64,000 nt of DNA from the NCBI RefSeq assembly GCF_019173455.1, contig NZ_JADPQH010000001.1:1580391-1644390 (forward strand), in the 5' to 3' direction. Below the pieces are notes generated by a model that made no database searches, was not told the origin of the DNA, and was given only the letters and a program-made list of their open reading frames with translations. The position numbers and the translations under genes are program-made. How positions within the stretch are numbered: position 1 is the first letter of the stretch; every line of letters starts with the position of its first letter. Positions 44,872 to 54,332 of the stretch are shown here, piece after piece. The stretch comes from Nesterenkonia sp. Act20 (lineage in GTDB: Bacteria; Actinomycetota; Actinomycetes; Actinomycetales; Micrococcaceae).

Positions 44872-45800
44872 GGTCTCACCACAGCGTTCGTGTGCTCCTC
44901 GGCGAGTTCCACTGTGGCGGCGTCTGCGGCCTGAGCGGCGAGCTCGGCCACGGAGGCTCCATCGAGAGTGGCCTGCGGGTCCATCCACATCCAAGGCACC
45001 AGCACGAAGCCACGGTGGGCAGCACGCGGATGAGGGATCTGCAGAGAGGGTGTGGAGACGCGCGCGGAAGCGTAGGTGATGATGTCGATGTCCAGCGTGC
45101 GCGGGCCCCAGCGGATCTCTCCGTTCTGAGCGCCCCGGGCGCGGTGGTGTTCTGCTTCGACCTGCTGGGTCAGCGCGAGCAGCTCCTGGGGGCTCTTGGT
45201 CGTCGCGATCTCGATCACCTGGTTGAGGAAGTCCGGCTGATCCTGCGGCCCGCCGACCGGGCGGGTGCGGGCCAGCGGTGAGGCGGCGAGCACGCGCAGC
45301 CCGGCACGGCTGCGCAGCGAGGTCACGGCGGAAGCGAGGGTCGCCGCGGAATCCCCGAGATTCGACCCCAGCGCCAGGATGGCGCGCACCTCGGCACCCC
45401 CGGCCGGTGAGTCCAGGTCCGAGCGTGTCCGGCGAGCGGTCACGGAGACATCCTGGAAGCTCTGAGCCAGCGGCGCCTGGGGCTTGTGCACCGTGATCTC
45501 GGCGGCGAGCAGGCGTTCGTCGCTGCGCAGGATCTGGCGGGCGAGATGATCCGCCAGCGCCTCGATGAGGTCGAAGGGCTCGCCGGTGATCGCTGCTTCG
45601 ATCAGCTCGGCGATCTCGACGTAGGAGACGGTGTCCTGCAGCTCATCGCTGCGGCCCGCTGCCCGGAAGTCCAGAGTCAGCTCGGCGTCGATCCGAAAGG
45701 GCTGGCCCTCGCGCTTCTCGAAGTCGAAGACACCATGGTGGCCGGTCGCAGTGAGGCCTGTGAGCCGGATGGTGTCGCTGAGGTCGCTCCTGCTGGACAT
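44868..45800 (-). CDS. folBK: Bifunctional dihydroneopterin aldolase/HPPK (FolB-FolK fusion)
   Basis: A 310-residue fusion catalysing two consecutive folate steps. Residues 8-127 are FolB (GLTATGHHGVFDFEKREGQPF with DTVSYVEIAELIE) and residues 140-300 are FolK (LALGSNLGDSAATL, RWGPRTLDIDIITY with the metal-binding Asp pair). FolK makes the pyrophosphate ester used by FolP, whose gene directly precedes it; only four bases separate the stop and start. Fused forms are known in several actinobacteria. Confidence 0.95.
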   Translation of the reverse strand: MSSRSDLSDTIRLTGLTATGHHGVFDFEKREGQPFRIDAELTLDFRAAGRSDELQDTVSYVEIAELIEAAITGEPFDLIEALADHLARQILRSDERLLAAEITVHKPQAPLAQSFQDVSVTARRTRSDLDSPAGGAEVRAILALGSNLGDSAATLASAVTSLRSRAGLRVLAASPLARTRPVGGPQDQPDFLNQVIEIATTKSPQELLALTQQVEAEHHRARGAQNGEIRWGPRTLDIDIITYASARVSTPSLQIPHPRAAHRGFVLVPWMWMDPQATLDGASVAELAAQAADAATVELAEEHTNAVVRP

Positions 45801-45804
45801 GCCC

Positions 45805-46713
45805 CTAGCTTCTCAGCTTGGAGATCACTTGCACAGCATCTCGGCTTCCCTGCACGTCGTGGACCCGAACACCCCAGACTCCGGCCTCGGCCGCCACGGC
45901 GGAGAGCACGGCCGTGGCCGCGTCCCGCGGATGTGCCGGTCCGGACACTGCAGCGCTGGACACGACCGCACCGGTCTCATCAGCCCCGGATGGGTCTCCT
46001 GGGGTGACACCGGTGTCGGGAGTCGAGACCGAGCCGAGGAAGCCCTTCCGAGAGGCCCCGAAGAGCACTCGGTGTCCGAGCCTGACGAAATTCTCCAGGC
46101 CGCGGATGAGTTCCCAGTTCTGCTCGTGGGTCTTGGAGAAGCCGATCCCCGGGTCCAGGATGATCTGCTCCCGACGAGCCCCGGCCGCCACATAGCGGTC
46201 GCGCAGCCCGGTGAGCTCCGTGATGACGTCCTCGAGCACGGAGTCGTAGCCGGTCAGTGCGCCCATGGTCTGGGAGTCGCCGCGGTTGTGGGTGATCACG
46301 ATCTGCGCACCGGTCTCGGCGATCAGATCGGGCATCGCAGGGTCGGTGAGCAGTCCGGAGACATCATTGATGATCAGTTCGCGCGGATCCACCCCCGCCT
46401 CATCGGCGCATTTCAGTGCGGCCAGCGCCGTCGCGGCGCGGCGGGTGTCCACGGAGACGCGGATGCCGCATCCGAAGAGTTCGCTGAGCACCGGCATGAT
46501 CCTGCGCTGCTCCTCCTCGATGGCAGTGGGCTGGGCCCCGGGCCGGGTGGATTCCCCACCGACGTCGATGATCTCGGCTCCCTCCTGCGTCATGCGCATC
46601 GCCTCGGTTACCGCGGCCACGACGTCGGGCGACCCCGCGCCGTCGTCGAACCGGCCGCCGTCGGAGAAGGAGTCGGGGGTGAGGTTGAGGATCCCCATGA
46701 TGGAGGTGCGCAT
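45805..46713 (-). CDS. folP: Dihydropteroate synthase
   Basis: A 302-residue enzyme joining p-aminobenzoate to the pterin, the sulfonamide target. Signatures MGILNLTPDSFSDGG and GAEIIDVGGESTRPGAQ are at the N-terminus; the pterin-binding ILDPGIGFSKTHEQN and the late conserved RVHDV are also present. The ATG at RTSIMGI has a GAGAG ribosome site; 14 upstream codons are excluded. Follows folE after 108 bases. Confidence 0.95.
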   Translation of the reverse strand: MRTSIMGILNLTPDSFSDGGRFDDGAGSPDVVAAVTEAMRMTQEGAEIIDVGGESTRPGAQPTAIEEEQRRIMPVLSELFGCGIRVSVDTRRAATALAALKCADEAGVDPRELIINDVSGLLTDPAMPDLIAETGAQIVITHNRGDSQTMGALTGYDSVLEDVITELTGLRDRYVAAGARREQIILDPGIGFSKTHEQNWELIRGLENFVRLGHRVLFGASRKGFLGSVSTPDTGVTPGDPSGADETGAVVSSAAVSGPAHPRDAATAVLSAVAAEAGVWGVRVHDVQGSRDAVQVISKLRS

Positions 46714-46821
46714 CTGACTCTCGCTTCGGCTGGGACTGGGCAACGGGCATGACAAGACAGCCGCGATGGCTGGGATCCCATTATGCCTCTGGGGTGCGCC
46801 GATGTACGAGGTCGAGGTGGA

Positions 46822-47427
46822 TCAGCTGGGGCGGCCGTGGAGCATCAGACTCATCGCCTCGGAGCGGGTGGCTGCGTCACGCAGCTGACCGCGCACTGCC
46901 GAGGTGATGGTCCGCGCACCGGGCTTGGAGACCCCGCGCATCGACATGCACAGGTGCTCCGCCTCGACGACGACGATGGCCCCGCCCGGGGCCAGGTGCT
47001 CCACCAGGGCATCGACCACCTGCGTGGTGAGCTGCTCCTGGACCTGGGGACGCTTGGCGAAGATGTCCACCAGCCGGGCGAGCTTGCTCAGGCCTGTGAC
47101 CCTGCCCTCCGGGGAGGGGATGTAGCCGATGTGCGCGTGGCCGAAGAACGGCACCAGGTGGTGCTCGCACATGGAGTAGAACGGCACGTCGCGGACCAGC
47201 ACGAGCTCCTCGTGGCCGATGTCGAAGGTGGTCGACATCAGCTCGGCGGGATCCTCACGGAGGCCCTGGAAGGCCTCCTCATAGGCCCGCGCCACGCGGG
47301 ACGGGGTGCCCTTGAGGCCGTCGCGCTCCGGATCCTCACCCACGGCGAGGAGGATCTCGCGCACTGCTGCCTCGATGCGGGGCAGGTCGACCGGCTCCGT
47401 CAGGTCCGCGGCGGGCCGATCAGCCAT
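46822..47427 (-). CDS. folE: GTP cyclohydrolase I
   Basis: A 201-residue type IA enzyme starting folate synthesis. Zinc ligands are in [11 protein letters not shown] and EHLCMSMRG, and [28 protein letters not shown] carries the family motif GLSKLARLV. The ATG lies in the last codons of ftsH (8-base overlap); a GTG nine bases earlier is an alternative. Cotranscription with ftsH is the usual actinobacterial pattern. Confidence 0.95.
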   Translation of the reverse strand: MADRPAADLTEPVDLPRIEAAVREILLAVGEDPERDGLKGTPSRVARAYEEAFQGLREDPAELMSTTFDIGHEELVLVRDVPFYSMCEHHLVPFFGHAHIGYIPSPEGRVTGLSKLARLVDIFAKRPQVQEQLTTQVVDALVEHLAPGGAIVVVEAEHLCMSMRGVSKPGARTITSAVRGQLRDAATRSEAMSLMLHGRPS

Positions 47428-49381
47428 CGCTGCGCTCACCGTCGAACTGATACTCGGGGTCCCGCTCGCCTTCGGGCACCACCTCGGAGGTGATCGTGAC
47501 CGGACGCCCGGGAGAGGACTCCCAGACCTGACGCACCGGACGCTTGACCACATCGGTGAAGATGGCCGCGACCTCGTGGGCGTTGAGCGTCTCCACGCGC
47601 AGCAGCTCCTCGGCCAGACGGTCCAGGACATGCCGGTTCTCATGCAGCGCGTGGTACGCCTCGTCGTGCGCCTCGTCGATGATGGCGCGGACCTCCGTGT
47701 CGATCACGGCGGCAAGCTCCTCGGAGTACTCCTTGCCGTTGGACATCTCGCGTCCCAGGAACGGGCTGGTGTCCCCGGTGCCGAGCTTCACGGAGCCGAT
47801 CTTCGCGCTCATGCCGTACTCAGTGACCATCTTGCGCGCCGTATCGGTGGCCTTCTCGATGTCATTCGCCGCGCCCGTGGAGGGGTCCTGGAAGACGATC
47901 TCCTCGGCCACCCGGCCGCCCATGGCGTAGGCGATCGTGTCGAGCAGCTCGTTGCGGGTGGTGGAGTACTTGTCCTCCTCGGGCACCACCATGGTGTAGC
48001 CCAGGGCGCGTCCGCGCGGGAGGATCGTGATCTTGGTGACGGGCGCTGAGTAGTTCAGCGCGGCCGCCACAAGAGCGTGCCCGCCCTCGTGATAGGCGGT
48101 GACTCGACGTTCGTGATCCTTCATCAGGCGGGTGCGCTTCTGCGGTCCGGCCATGACCCGGTCGATGGCCTCGTCGATCGCGCGGTCGTCGATCAGGTCG
48201 GCGTTGGACCGGGCGGTGAGCAGGGCGGCCTCGTTGAGGACGTTGGCGAGGTCGGCGCCCGTGTAGCCCGGCGTCTTGCGGGCCACGGCTCTGAGGTCCA
48301 CGTCATCGACCATCGGTTTGCCCTTGGCGTGGACTTCGAGGATCGCGCGGCGCCCGGCGAAGTCGGGGGCCTCGACGGGGATCTGGCGGTCGAAGCGCCC
48401 GGGACGCAGCAGCGCCGGGTCCAGGACGTCGGGACGGTTGGTGGCGGCGATGACGATGATGTTGGTGTTGGCGTCGAAGCCATCCATCTCCACCAGCAGC
48501 TGGTTCAGGGTCTGTTCGCGCTCGTCGTTGCCTCCGCCCACGCCGGCGCCCCGCTGGCGGCCCACGGCGTCGATCTCATCGACGAAGATGATGGCCGGAG
48601 CGTTCTCCTTGGCCTGTTTGAACAGGTCACGGACGCGGGAGGCGCCCACGCCGACGAACATCTCCACGAAGTCCGAGCCGGAGATGGAGTAGAAGGCGCC
48701 GCCGGCCTCGCCCGCCACGGCCTTCGCCAGCAGGGTCTTGCCGGTGCCGGGAGGCCCGTAGAGCAGCACGCCCTTGGGGATCTTGGCGCCGAGGCGCTGG
48801 AACTTCTCGGGCTCGGAGAGGAACTCCTTGATCTCGTGGAGCTCTTCGACGGCTTCCTCGGCGCCTGCGACATCGCCGAAGTTGACCTGGGGCATGTCCT
48901 TGTCGAACATCTTGGCCTTGGACTTGCCGAACTGCATGACGCGGGAGTTGCCGCCGGACATCCTCCCGATCAGCCAGATGAACAGCAGGGCGATGATCAG
49001 GAAGGGGATCATGAAGCCGAGCATGGACAGCAGCCAGTTCGACTGCTCCGGCTCATCGGTGTATCCATCGAGGTCGGCGTCGGAGATCGCGTTGACCACA
49101 TTCTCGGCGCGGGCGGTGGAGTAGAAGAAGTGGACGACGTCGCCGACCTCTTCGCCGTCCTGCTCATAGGGCGAGCTCAGGTTCAACGTGACCCGTTGGT
49201 CCCCGTCCTCGACCTGGGCCTCTTCGACCTCGCCGTCAGCGAGCAGCTCCAGGCCGACATTCGTGTCCACGCGCTGGCCGTTGGCCGAGGAGGAGAACAT
49301 CATGGGCACGACGAGCAGCAGCAGCACCACTGCCAGGAGAATCCAGAACAGCGGTCCGGTGAAGATCTTCTTGAAGTTCAT
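47420..49381 (-). CDS. ftsH: ATP-dependent zinc metalloprotease FtsH
   Basis: A 653-residue membrane AAA+ protease for quality control of membrane proteins. Two helices (about 8-26 and 112-132) flank the extracytoplasmic FtsH domain; the AAA part has Walker A GPPGTGKT, Walker [12 protein letters not shown] and the [22 protein letters not shown]; the zinc site is HEGGH. The C-terminal tail is short compared with Mycobacterium. An apparent -10 region occurs in the 110 bases upstream, and a CGGAG site lies five bases before the ATG. Confidence 0.97.
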   Translation of the reverse strand: MNFKKIFTGPLFWILLAVVLLLLVVPMMFSSSANGQRVDTNVGLELLADGEVEEAQVEDGDQRVTLNLSSPYEQDGEEVGDVVHFFYSTARAENVVNAISDADLDGYTDEPEQSNWLLSMLGFMIPFLIIALLFIWLIGRMSGGNSRVMQFGKSKAKMFDKDMPQVNFGDVAGAEEAVEELHEIKEFLSEPEKFQRLGAKIPKGVLLYGPPGTGKTLLAKAVAGEAGGAFYSISGSDFVEMFVGVGASRVRDLFKQAKENAPAIIFVDEIDAVGRQRGAGVGGGNDEREQTLNQLLVEMDGFDANTNIIVIAATNRPDVLDPALLRPGRFDRQIPVEAPDFAGRRAILEVHAKGKPMVDDVDLRAVARKTPGYTGADLANVLNEAALLTARSNADLIDDRAIDEAIDRVMAGPQKRTRLMKDHERRVTAYHEGGHALVAAALNYSAPVTKITILPRGRALGYTMVVPEEDKYSTTRNELLDTIAYAMGGRVAEEIVFQDPSTGAANDIEKATDTARKMVTEYGMSAKIGSVKLGTGDTSPFLGREMSNGKEYSEELAAVIDTEVRAIIDEAHDEAYHALHENRHVLDRLAEELLRVETLNAHEVAAIFTDVVKRPVRQVWESSPGRPVTITSEVVPEGERDPEYQFDGERSDG

Positions 49382-49492
49382 GCAGCTCCGTCAGACGCAG
49401 ATGTGCTTAGCCTGTCTAGGGTGCTAGGGCCTCTAAAGGTACTCGGGCCGGGCGGCACGCGGGTAACCGGTCCGGCGACGTTCGCCGCCAGC

Positions 49493-50044
49493 TCACTGGT
49501 AGACGTGCGGAGCCAGGATCCCGACGCAGTCGAGGTTGCGGTACTTCTCGGCGAAATCCAGGCCGTAGCCGACCACGAACTTGTTCGGGATGTCCATGCC
49601 GACGTATTTCACGTCGATCTCGACCTTGACCGCTTCCGGCTTGCGCAGCAGGGTGCAGATCTCCAGGGAGGCGGGTCCGCGAGACTCCAGGTTCGTCTTG
49701 AGCCAGGACAGGGTCAGCCCGGAGTCGATGATGTCTTCGACGATGAGCACATGTCGGTTCATCAGATCCGCGTCCAGGTCCTTGAGGATGCGCACCACGC
49801 CGGACGATTTGGTGCCCGAGCCGTAGGAGGAGACCGCCATCCAGTCCATGGTCACGTGTGACTTCATCGCGCGGGCGAGATCGGCCATCACCATCACCGC
49901 GCCCTTGAGCACGCCGACCAGCAGCACGTCCTTGTCTGCGTAGTCGCGATCAATCTGCGCGGCCAGTTCCTTGATCTTCGCGTCGATCTCGTCCTTGGTG
50001 TAGAGCACCTCGGTGAGATCTGCACTGACATCCTGAGCGTCCAT
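49493..50044 (-). CDS. hpt: Hypoxanthine phosphoribosyltransferase
   Basis: A 183-residue purine salvage enzyme. The PRPP loop [17 protein letters not shown] and the early [10 protein letters not shown] motif are diagnostic. It follows tilS by 39 bases and precedes ftsH, as in most Gram-positive genomes. A GAGGAG site lies 13 bases before the ATG, somewhat far. Confidence 0.96.
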   Translation of the reverse strand: MDAQDVSADLTEVLYTKDEIDAKIKELAAQIDRDYADKDVLLVGVLKGAVMVMADLARAMKSHVTMDWMAVSSYGSGTKSSGVVRILKDLDADLMNRHVLIVEDIIDSGLTLSWLKTNLESRGPASLEICTLLRKPEAVKVEIDVKYVGMDIPNKFVVGYGLDFAEKYRNLDCVGILAPHVYQ

Positions 50045-50083
50045 GGGCGGTGTCCAGCTCCTCGTAGATAAGTCTCGCGTTCC

Positions 50084-51106
50084 TCAGTTCAGGCGTGGAA
50101 CGAGGACAAGTTTCCCATAGTCCGGGCTTTCGCGTGTGCCACGGTGCGCGCTCAGGTGTCCCTCGAGCTCCACGGGCCCTGCGGAGCCCTCCGTGACCAG
50201 CAGGTTCTCGACCGCGCGGAGGCGTTCGAAAGACGGTGCAGACCCTCCCGCGGCGACGACGGCGAGCGCGATCACCCGGCGGCGGATGGCCGGCGGCGCG
50301 CGGTGCAGCGCGGCGAGGTCCATGCGCAGCTGCCCCTCGGCGCCTGGGTCCTCGAGCAGGGCGGCGAAGACCTGTTTGGCCTCCTGCTCCAGATAGGCGG
50401 CGTCCTCGGCGGCGATCTGCGCGGTGCGCGCCAGCGACTCGCGGATCGAGCCGCTGAGTTCGGCCTGCAGAAAGGGAAGGATTCGGGTACGCACCCGGGA
50501 GCGCAGGTACCGCGGATCCGCGTTGGCCGGGTCCTGCCACGGGGTCAGGCCGGCGTGGGCGCAGATCTCCTCGGTCTCGGCGCGGCTGAGCCCGAGCAGG
50601 GGACGACGGAAAGGACCCCGTTCGGCCGGGATCCCTGCCAGGGTGCGGGTGCCGGAGCCGCGGGCCAGGCCCAGCAGCACCTGTTCTGCCTGATCGTCCT
50701 GCGTGTGGGCGAGCAGCATCCGGCTGGCACCGGTCTGGGTGAGCGCCTGCTCGAAGGCGCGGTATCGGGCCGTGCGTGCGGCGGCCTCGGGCCCGGTGCC
50801 GGAGCTGGGGTCCACGGATGCGGGCAGCGAGATCAGCGGCTCGAGGCCCAGAGCCTCCAGCTGGCGCAGCGCCGTCGTGGTGACGGCTTCACTGTCCGGG
50901 TGCAGCTGGTGGTCCACGACGACGGCGCCCACCCGCGCCTGCGCCAGCGGCCCCGAGGTGCGCTGGTGGTGGAAGGCGGCGGCCACCGCGAGCGCCAGCG
51001 AGTCGGCGCCCCCAGAACAGGCCACCAGGGTCAGCCCCGCAGGATCGAGCACCGCCTCGACAGCACGGCGGGCGCGATTGAGTGAATCTGGGAAGCGCGG
51101 GCTCAC
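50084..51106 (-). CDS. tilS: tRNA(Ile)-lysidine synthetase
   Basis: A 340-residue PP-loop ATPase that converts the CAU anticodon of tRNA-Ile2 to lysidine. ACSGGADSLALAVA is the PP-loop, followed by VDHQLHPDS and LLAHTQDDQAEQVLLGLARG. GTG at VSPRFP overlaps the metalloprotease stop by four bases (GTGA). Length and lack of the extra C-terminal domains fit actinobacterial TilS. Confidence 0.94.
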   Translation of the reverse strand: MSPRFPDSLNRARRAVEAVLDPAGLTLVACSGGADSLALAVAAAFHHQRTSGPLAQARVGAVVVDHQLHPDSEAVTTTALRQLEALGLEPLISLPASVDPSSGTGPEAAARTARYRAFEQALTQTGASRMLLAHTQDDQAEQVLLGLARGSGTRTLAGIPAERGPFRRPLLGLSRAETEEICAHAGLTPWQDPANADPRYLRSRVRTRILPFLQAELSGSIRESLARTAQIAAEDAAYLEQEAKQVFAALLEDPGAEGQLRMDLAALHRAPPAIRRRVIALAVVAAGGSAPSFERLRAVENLLVTEGSAGPVELEGHLSAHRGTRESPDYGKLVLVPRLN

Positions 51107-52173
51107 ACCAGCCCCATGCGCTCGATCCACTCCTGCGGATGGTGCAGCTCGTGCTCGGTGGGCAGATGCTCCGGAGACTCCCAGATGGTGTTGAAGGAGT
51201 CCATGCCCACGGCCTCGACGATGTGCCCGACGAACTTCTGGCCGTCGCGGTACTGCGCGGCTTTGAGATCGAGCTGCAGCAGCCTGCGGATGAACTTCTC
51301 CAGCGGGGTGCGGGTCTTGCCGCGCGCCTCGAAGCGTCGGCGGATGGTCTTCACGCTGGGCACGATCGAGGAGTCCACCGAGTCCATGATCACGTTGGCA
51401 TGGCCTTCCAGCAGGCTCATCACGGCTGTCAGATGCGACATGGTCTCGCGGTCTGCAGGGGACTGGATGACTTCGATGAGTCCGCGACCCTTGCGCACCT
51501 CGGAGATGATCTCGCCGAGACGCTCACCGAAACCTGTGGCCATCCCCATGGTGGAGGAGCTCAGCTCGGTGATCTTGGACCGGAGATGGTCGGCCAGCCA
51601 GGGCGCGGCGGCGAACTGCACCCGGTGGGTCTGCTCATGCAGGCAGACCCAGAGTCGGAAGTCTTCCCTCACTACATTGAGCTCGGTGCTGATCTCCACG
51701 ATGTTCGGCGCGACCAGGATCAGCCGGTTCTGTCCGAAGGGATCGAACTGGCCCAGCACATTGGCCGAGAGGAAGGAGAGCATGGCGCCGAGCTCTGCTC
51801 CGGCGAAGGAGGATCCGAAGACCTGGGCGTTGGAGCCCTCCTTGCCGAGCTCGGGCTTCTGCTCCAGGACGACTCTCAGCGCAGGCGCCAGCAGCTCGCG
51901 GAAGCTCTGCACATTCGCCTTGGACCAGGTGGCGCGATCCACGACCAGGGTCTCGGCCGGGTCGGTGCCGAGATTCTCGGCGGCATCCAGACCGGTGATC
52001 CGATGGACGTGACCCACTGCCTGCGCGGCGGCACGGCGAAGGGCGTCGACCTCTTCGGTGACCTGTGCGGGGGTGAACCGGGGGCCGGCGGGGGCCAGCT
52101 TGGCCGCCGTCGTGCTGGCGATCTCCCAATTGATCATCAGGTCGCCGGCGTGGGCCTCGGAGATGCTGTTCAT
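51103..52173 (-). CDS. Zinc-dependent metalloprotease (actinobacterial, TIGR03624/TIGR03883 type)
   Basis: A 356-residue protein of the zincin-like family conserved next to tilS in actinobacteria. The zinc site is CLHEQTHRVQF (HExxH) and a third ligand lies in LLEGHANVIMD. No signal peptide is present. The function is unknown; one subgroup has been called a coenzyme F420-associated protein from co-occurrence only. A D-alanyl-D-alanine carboxypeptidase gene (dacB) normally lies directly before it but is absent here. Confidence 0.9.
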   Translation of the reverse strand: MNSISEAHAGDLMINWEIASTTAAKLAPAGPRFTPAQVTEEVDALRRAAAQAVGHVHRITGLDAAENLGTDPAETLVVDRATWSKANVQSFRELLAPALRVVLEQKPELGKEGSNAQVFGSSFAGAELGAMLSFLSANVLGQFDPFGQNRLILVAPNIVEISTELNVVREDFRLWVCLHEQTHRVQFAAAPWLADHLRSKITELSSSTMGMATGFGERLGEIISEVRKGRGLIEVIQSPADRETMSHLTAVMSLLEGHANVIMDSVDSSIVPSVKTIRRRFEARGKTRTPLEKFIRRLLQLDLKAAQYRDGQKFVGHIVEAVGMDSFNTIWESPEHLPTEHELHHPQEWIERMGLV

Positions 52174-52217
52174 CGCCCCATCACATCACAACAACCTCGG
52201 TGCTGGCGCGAATGCAT

Positions 52218-52284
52218 CTGGTGGGCGATATTCGGGAGGATTCCGGCGCAGAACGCGCAGAAATTCCCGATTACCGCCCACCAG
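52218..52284. repeat. Imperfect inverted repeat between ppa and the metalloprotease gene
   Basis: Arms 52218-52237 and 52265-52284 match in 18 of 20 positions and enclose 27 bases holding a direct repeat GCGCAGAA. It could be an intergenic terminator or attenuator; it has no T run. It lies where dacB is found in related genomes. Confidence 0.5.
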
Positions 52285-52314
52285 TCGGCCGTGCAGAGGT
52301 TCGGTGGGGCTGGA

Positions 52315-52800
52315 TCAGCCCTTGAAGCGCTCGATGGAGCGGGTCAGCTCGGCCTCAGCCTCCGCGCGGGACGCCCAGCCCTCGATCTTGACCCACTTGC
52401 CGGGCTCGAGGTCCTTATATCGGGTGAAGAAGTGCTCGATCTCCTTGCGGGTCCACTCGTCGACGTCCTCGAGCTCCTGGATGTGATCGAAACGCTTGTC
52501 CTTGGGGACACACAGCAGCTTGGCATCGCCTCCACCGTCATCGGTCATGTTCAGCACGCCGACAGGCCGTGACTCGACGACGACGCCGGGCACCAGATCC
52601 ACACCGGGGATCCAGACCATGGCATCGAGCGGGTCACCGTCTTCACCGAGGGTCTCGTCGAAGTAGCCATAGTGCGTCGGGTACTGCATGGGGGTGAACA
52701 GCACGCGATCGAGGCGGAGACGATGGGTCTCGTGGTCGATCTCGTACTTCACGCGGGAGCCTTCGGGGATTTCGACGGTGACATCGTGAGTCAGGGCCAT
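52315..52800 (-). CDS. ppa: Inorganic pyrophosphatase
   Basis: A 161-residue soluble family I pyrophosphatase, removing PPi from biosynthesis. The signature DGDPLDAMVW holds the metal-binding aspartates, and VKYEIDHETHRLRLDRVLF and YPTHYGYFDETLGEDGD are conserved (each quoted within the family motif YPTHYGY). AGAGGAG lies five bases before the ATG. It is probably the first gene of the minus-strand series towards tilS. Confidence 0.97.
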   Translation of the reverse strand: MALTHDVTVEIPEGSRVKYEIDHETHRLRLDRVLFTPMQYPTHYGYFDETLGEDGDPLDAMVWIPGVDLVPGVVVESRPVGVLNMTDDGGGDAKLLCVPKDKRFDHIQELEDVDEWTRKEIEHFFTRYKDLEPGKWVKIEGWASRAEAEAELTRSIERFKG

Positions 52801-52952
52801 GGGTTCTCCTCTGATTGTGCGTCAATGGCTGTGCTGGGTCTCGCGTCGGGCTGACCTCAGAGGTCACGCTCGAACGCGTCCTTCTCTGGGCCAAGCGTAC
52901 ACATTCCGACCCCCGGCAGGCTCGGTGTCCGCCGCGCCTGCCATGTGCTGGT

Positions 52953-54143
52953 TCACCGTGCGGCGTCGCCCGAGAGCTGCACCCCGAGCTGGGCGGCGAG
53001 CGTCTTGGCTCCGGCTCGTGCGCGAGCGGCCACCGATCGTTGGCTATGGCCGGATTCGCTGAAGATGCGGTTCACCTGCAGCACCCCCGACACCCGTTGA
53101 AGATCGACTCGGCCGAGCATCTCCGTGCCGGAGAGCACCGCCATGACGTAATGCCCGTAGAGCCGCTTGTCCCGGGGGACGTAGGCCTCGAAGGTGTAGT
53201 CAAAGCCGAAGATCCGCCGTGCACGGCCGCGATCGCGCAGCAGGGGGTCGAAGGGGCCGATGAGCCGGGCTGCGGATGCCGGGCCGGAGCCGGGCTCTGT
53301 GGGCTCGTCCACCGGCATGGCGTCGAGCAGCTCCGGAAGGCAATATGCGGTGTCCTTCCATCCGGCGACCTGCAGCGGCAGCAGCCCCGCGAGCTCGATG
53401 CCCCGACCGGCGTCCGCGGCCGAGAGGTGGTAATGGTGGGCGAAGTCCCCGACTGTCATCACCGCCAGCGTGCCCGCCGCCCGGCGGGCGAGCCCGGCGC
53501 GCAGCTGCTCCGGGGGCAGATGCGAGGCTTCCCGGACCGGAGTCGGCAGCGCCCGCTCCGGCAGGTCGAAGAGGCGGATGATGCCGTTTCGTGCCGTGAT
53601 CACCAGGTCTCCGGTGCGCACCATGAGCTCAGCGGTTTTCTTGATCTCGGACCAGTTCCACCCGGTGGTCCGAGATTCCCCCAGTGTCGATTCGATGGCG
53701 CCGATCTGCGCGCCCTGCGGCCGCTGCGCGACGACCTCGAGGATCCGTTCACGCATGCGGTGGTCGATCTGGCGCCCGTAGGTCTCACGCACCCGCTCGC
53801 GGCGCAGCTGCAGCAGCGGCCAGTCTTCCAGCGGGAACACACAGGCGACCTTGGTGAAGGCCTCGAAGGAGACCGGGGGCTCATGCAGCGGCGCCCCGGC
53901 TGGCCAGAGCGAGGAATCGACGTCCTCGGCCCGGGCGCTTCGTGGAAGCCTGGTCAGCGAGGTGAGCCGCTGCGCCGTGGAGACCCGGGTGAGCGGATCC
54001 AGCTGGATGAGCCCGATCCCGCGGAGCACCTCGGCCGCCGTGGCGTAGGAGCTGGGGCCGCGAGGGTCCGGAATCCGCTGGGCGTGGAGGACCGCGGCGC
54101 GCACCCACTCCAGGGTCACGGGGATTGCACTGAGTTCGGCCAT
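52953..54143 (-). CDS. Winged-helix (HTH_42) protein, YcaQ/AlkZ-like DNA glycosylase
   Basis: A 396-residue protein of the YcaQ/AlkZ superfamily, glycosylases that unhook interstrand crosslinks or remove bulky alkylated bases. Typical segments are GIGLIQLDPLTRV at the N-terminus (the QxD/QxQ active-site position reads QLD) and LIGPFDPLLRDRGRARRIFGFDYTFEAYV, here seen as GPFDPLLRDRGR and FGFDYTFEAYVP, near the C-terminus. Related family members may only bind DNA. The ATG follows TAGGAT (54150-54155, minus strand) by six bases. Confidence 0.8.
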   Translation of the reverse strand: MAELSAIPVTLEWVRAAVLHAQRIPDPRGPSSYATAAEVLRGIGLIQLDPLTRVSTAQRLTSLTRLPRSARAEDVDSSLWPAGAPLHEPPVSFEAFTKVACVFPLEDWPLLQLRRERVRETYGRQIDHRMRERILEVVAQRPQGAQIGAIESTLGESRTTGWNWSEIKKTAELMVRTGDLVITARNGIIRLFDLPERALPTPVREASHLPPEQLRAGLARRAAGTLAVMTVGDFAHHYHLSAADAGRGIELAGLLPLQVAGWKDTAYCLPELLDAMPVDEPTEPGSGPASAARLIGPFDPLLRDRGRARRIFGFDYTFEAYVPRDKRLYGHYVMAVLSGTEMLGRVDLQRVSGVLQVNRIFSESGHSQRSVAARARAGAKTLAAQLGVQLSGDAAR

Positions 54144-54231
54144 CCCGCGATCCTATCGGCGGTCGCGGCGGGCCTAGGATCCAGGCCCGGCGCCGAGGAC
54201 GCAGCCAGACACCAGGACTCGCATGTCGACT

Positions 54232-54251
54232 GTGTGAGGAGCACCTCACAC
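54232..54251. promoter_or_regulatory. Palindromic operator candidate upstream of cstA
   Basis: GTGTGAGG-AGCA-CCTCACAC is a perfect 8-base-arm palindrome, 82 bases before cstA. A likely -10 (TACCAT, 54256-54261) begins five bases after it, so the site would cover the -35. The half-sites resemble CRP boxes but with eight instead of six bases between TGTGA and TCACA. Confidence 0.5.
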
Positions 54252-54332
54252 TGCGTACCATGGTGGGCATCACATCACTGCGCCCAATGCGCGCCCACCC
54301 TCGGGCAGGTGCACCTCAATGAGGAGGAGAAC

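Noticed and set aside
48077-49861. 594-codon plus-strand frame opposite ftsH and hpt
   Set aside because: Antisense shadow of well-identified genes.
54233-54250. CRP box before cstA
   Set aside because: TGTGA and TCACA are eight rather than six bases apart; the symmetry axis belongs to a different palindrome.
52815-54332. Open frame upstream of and in frame with cstA, giving a 1077-residue reading frame
   Set aside because: The first 506 codons lie opposite the glycosylase gene and ppa upstream region, have no family similarity, and a strong ribosome site marks the real cstA start at 54333.
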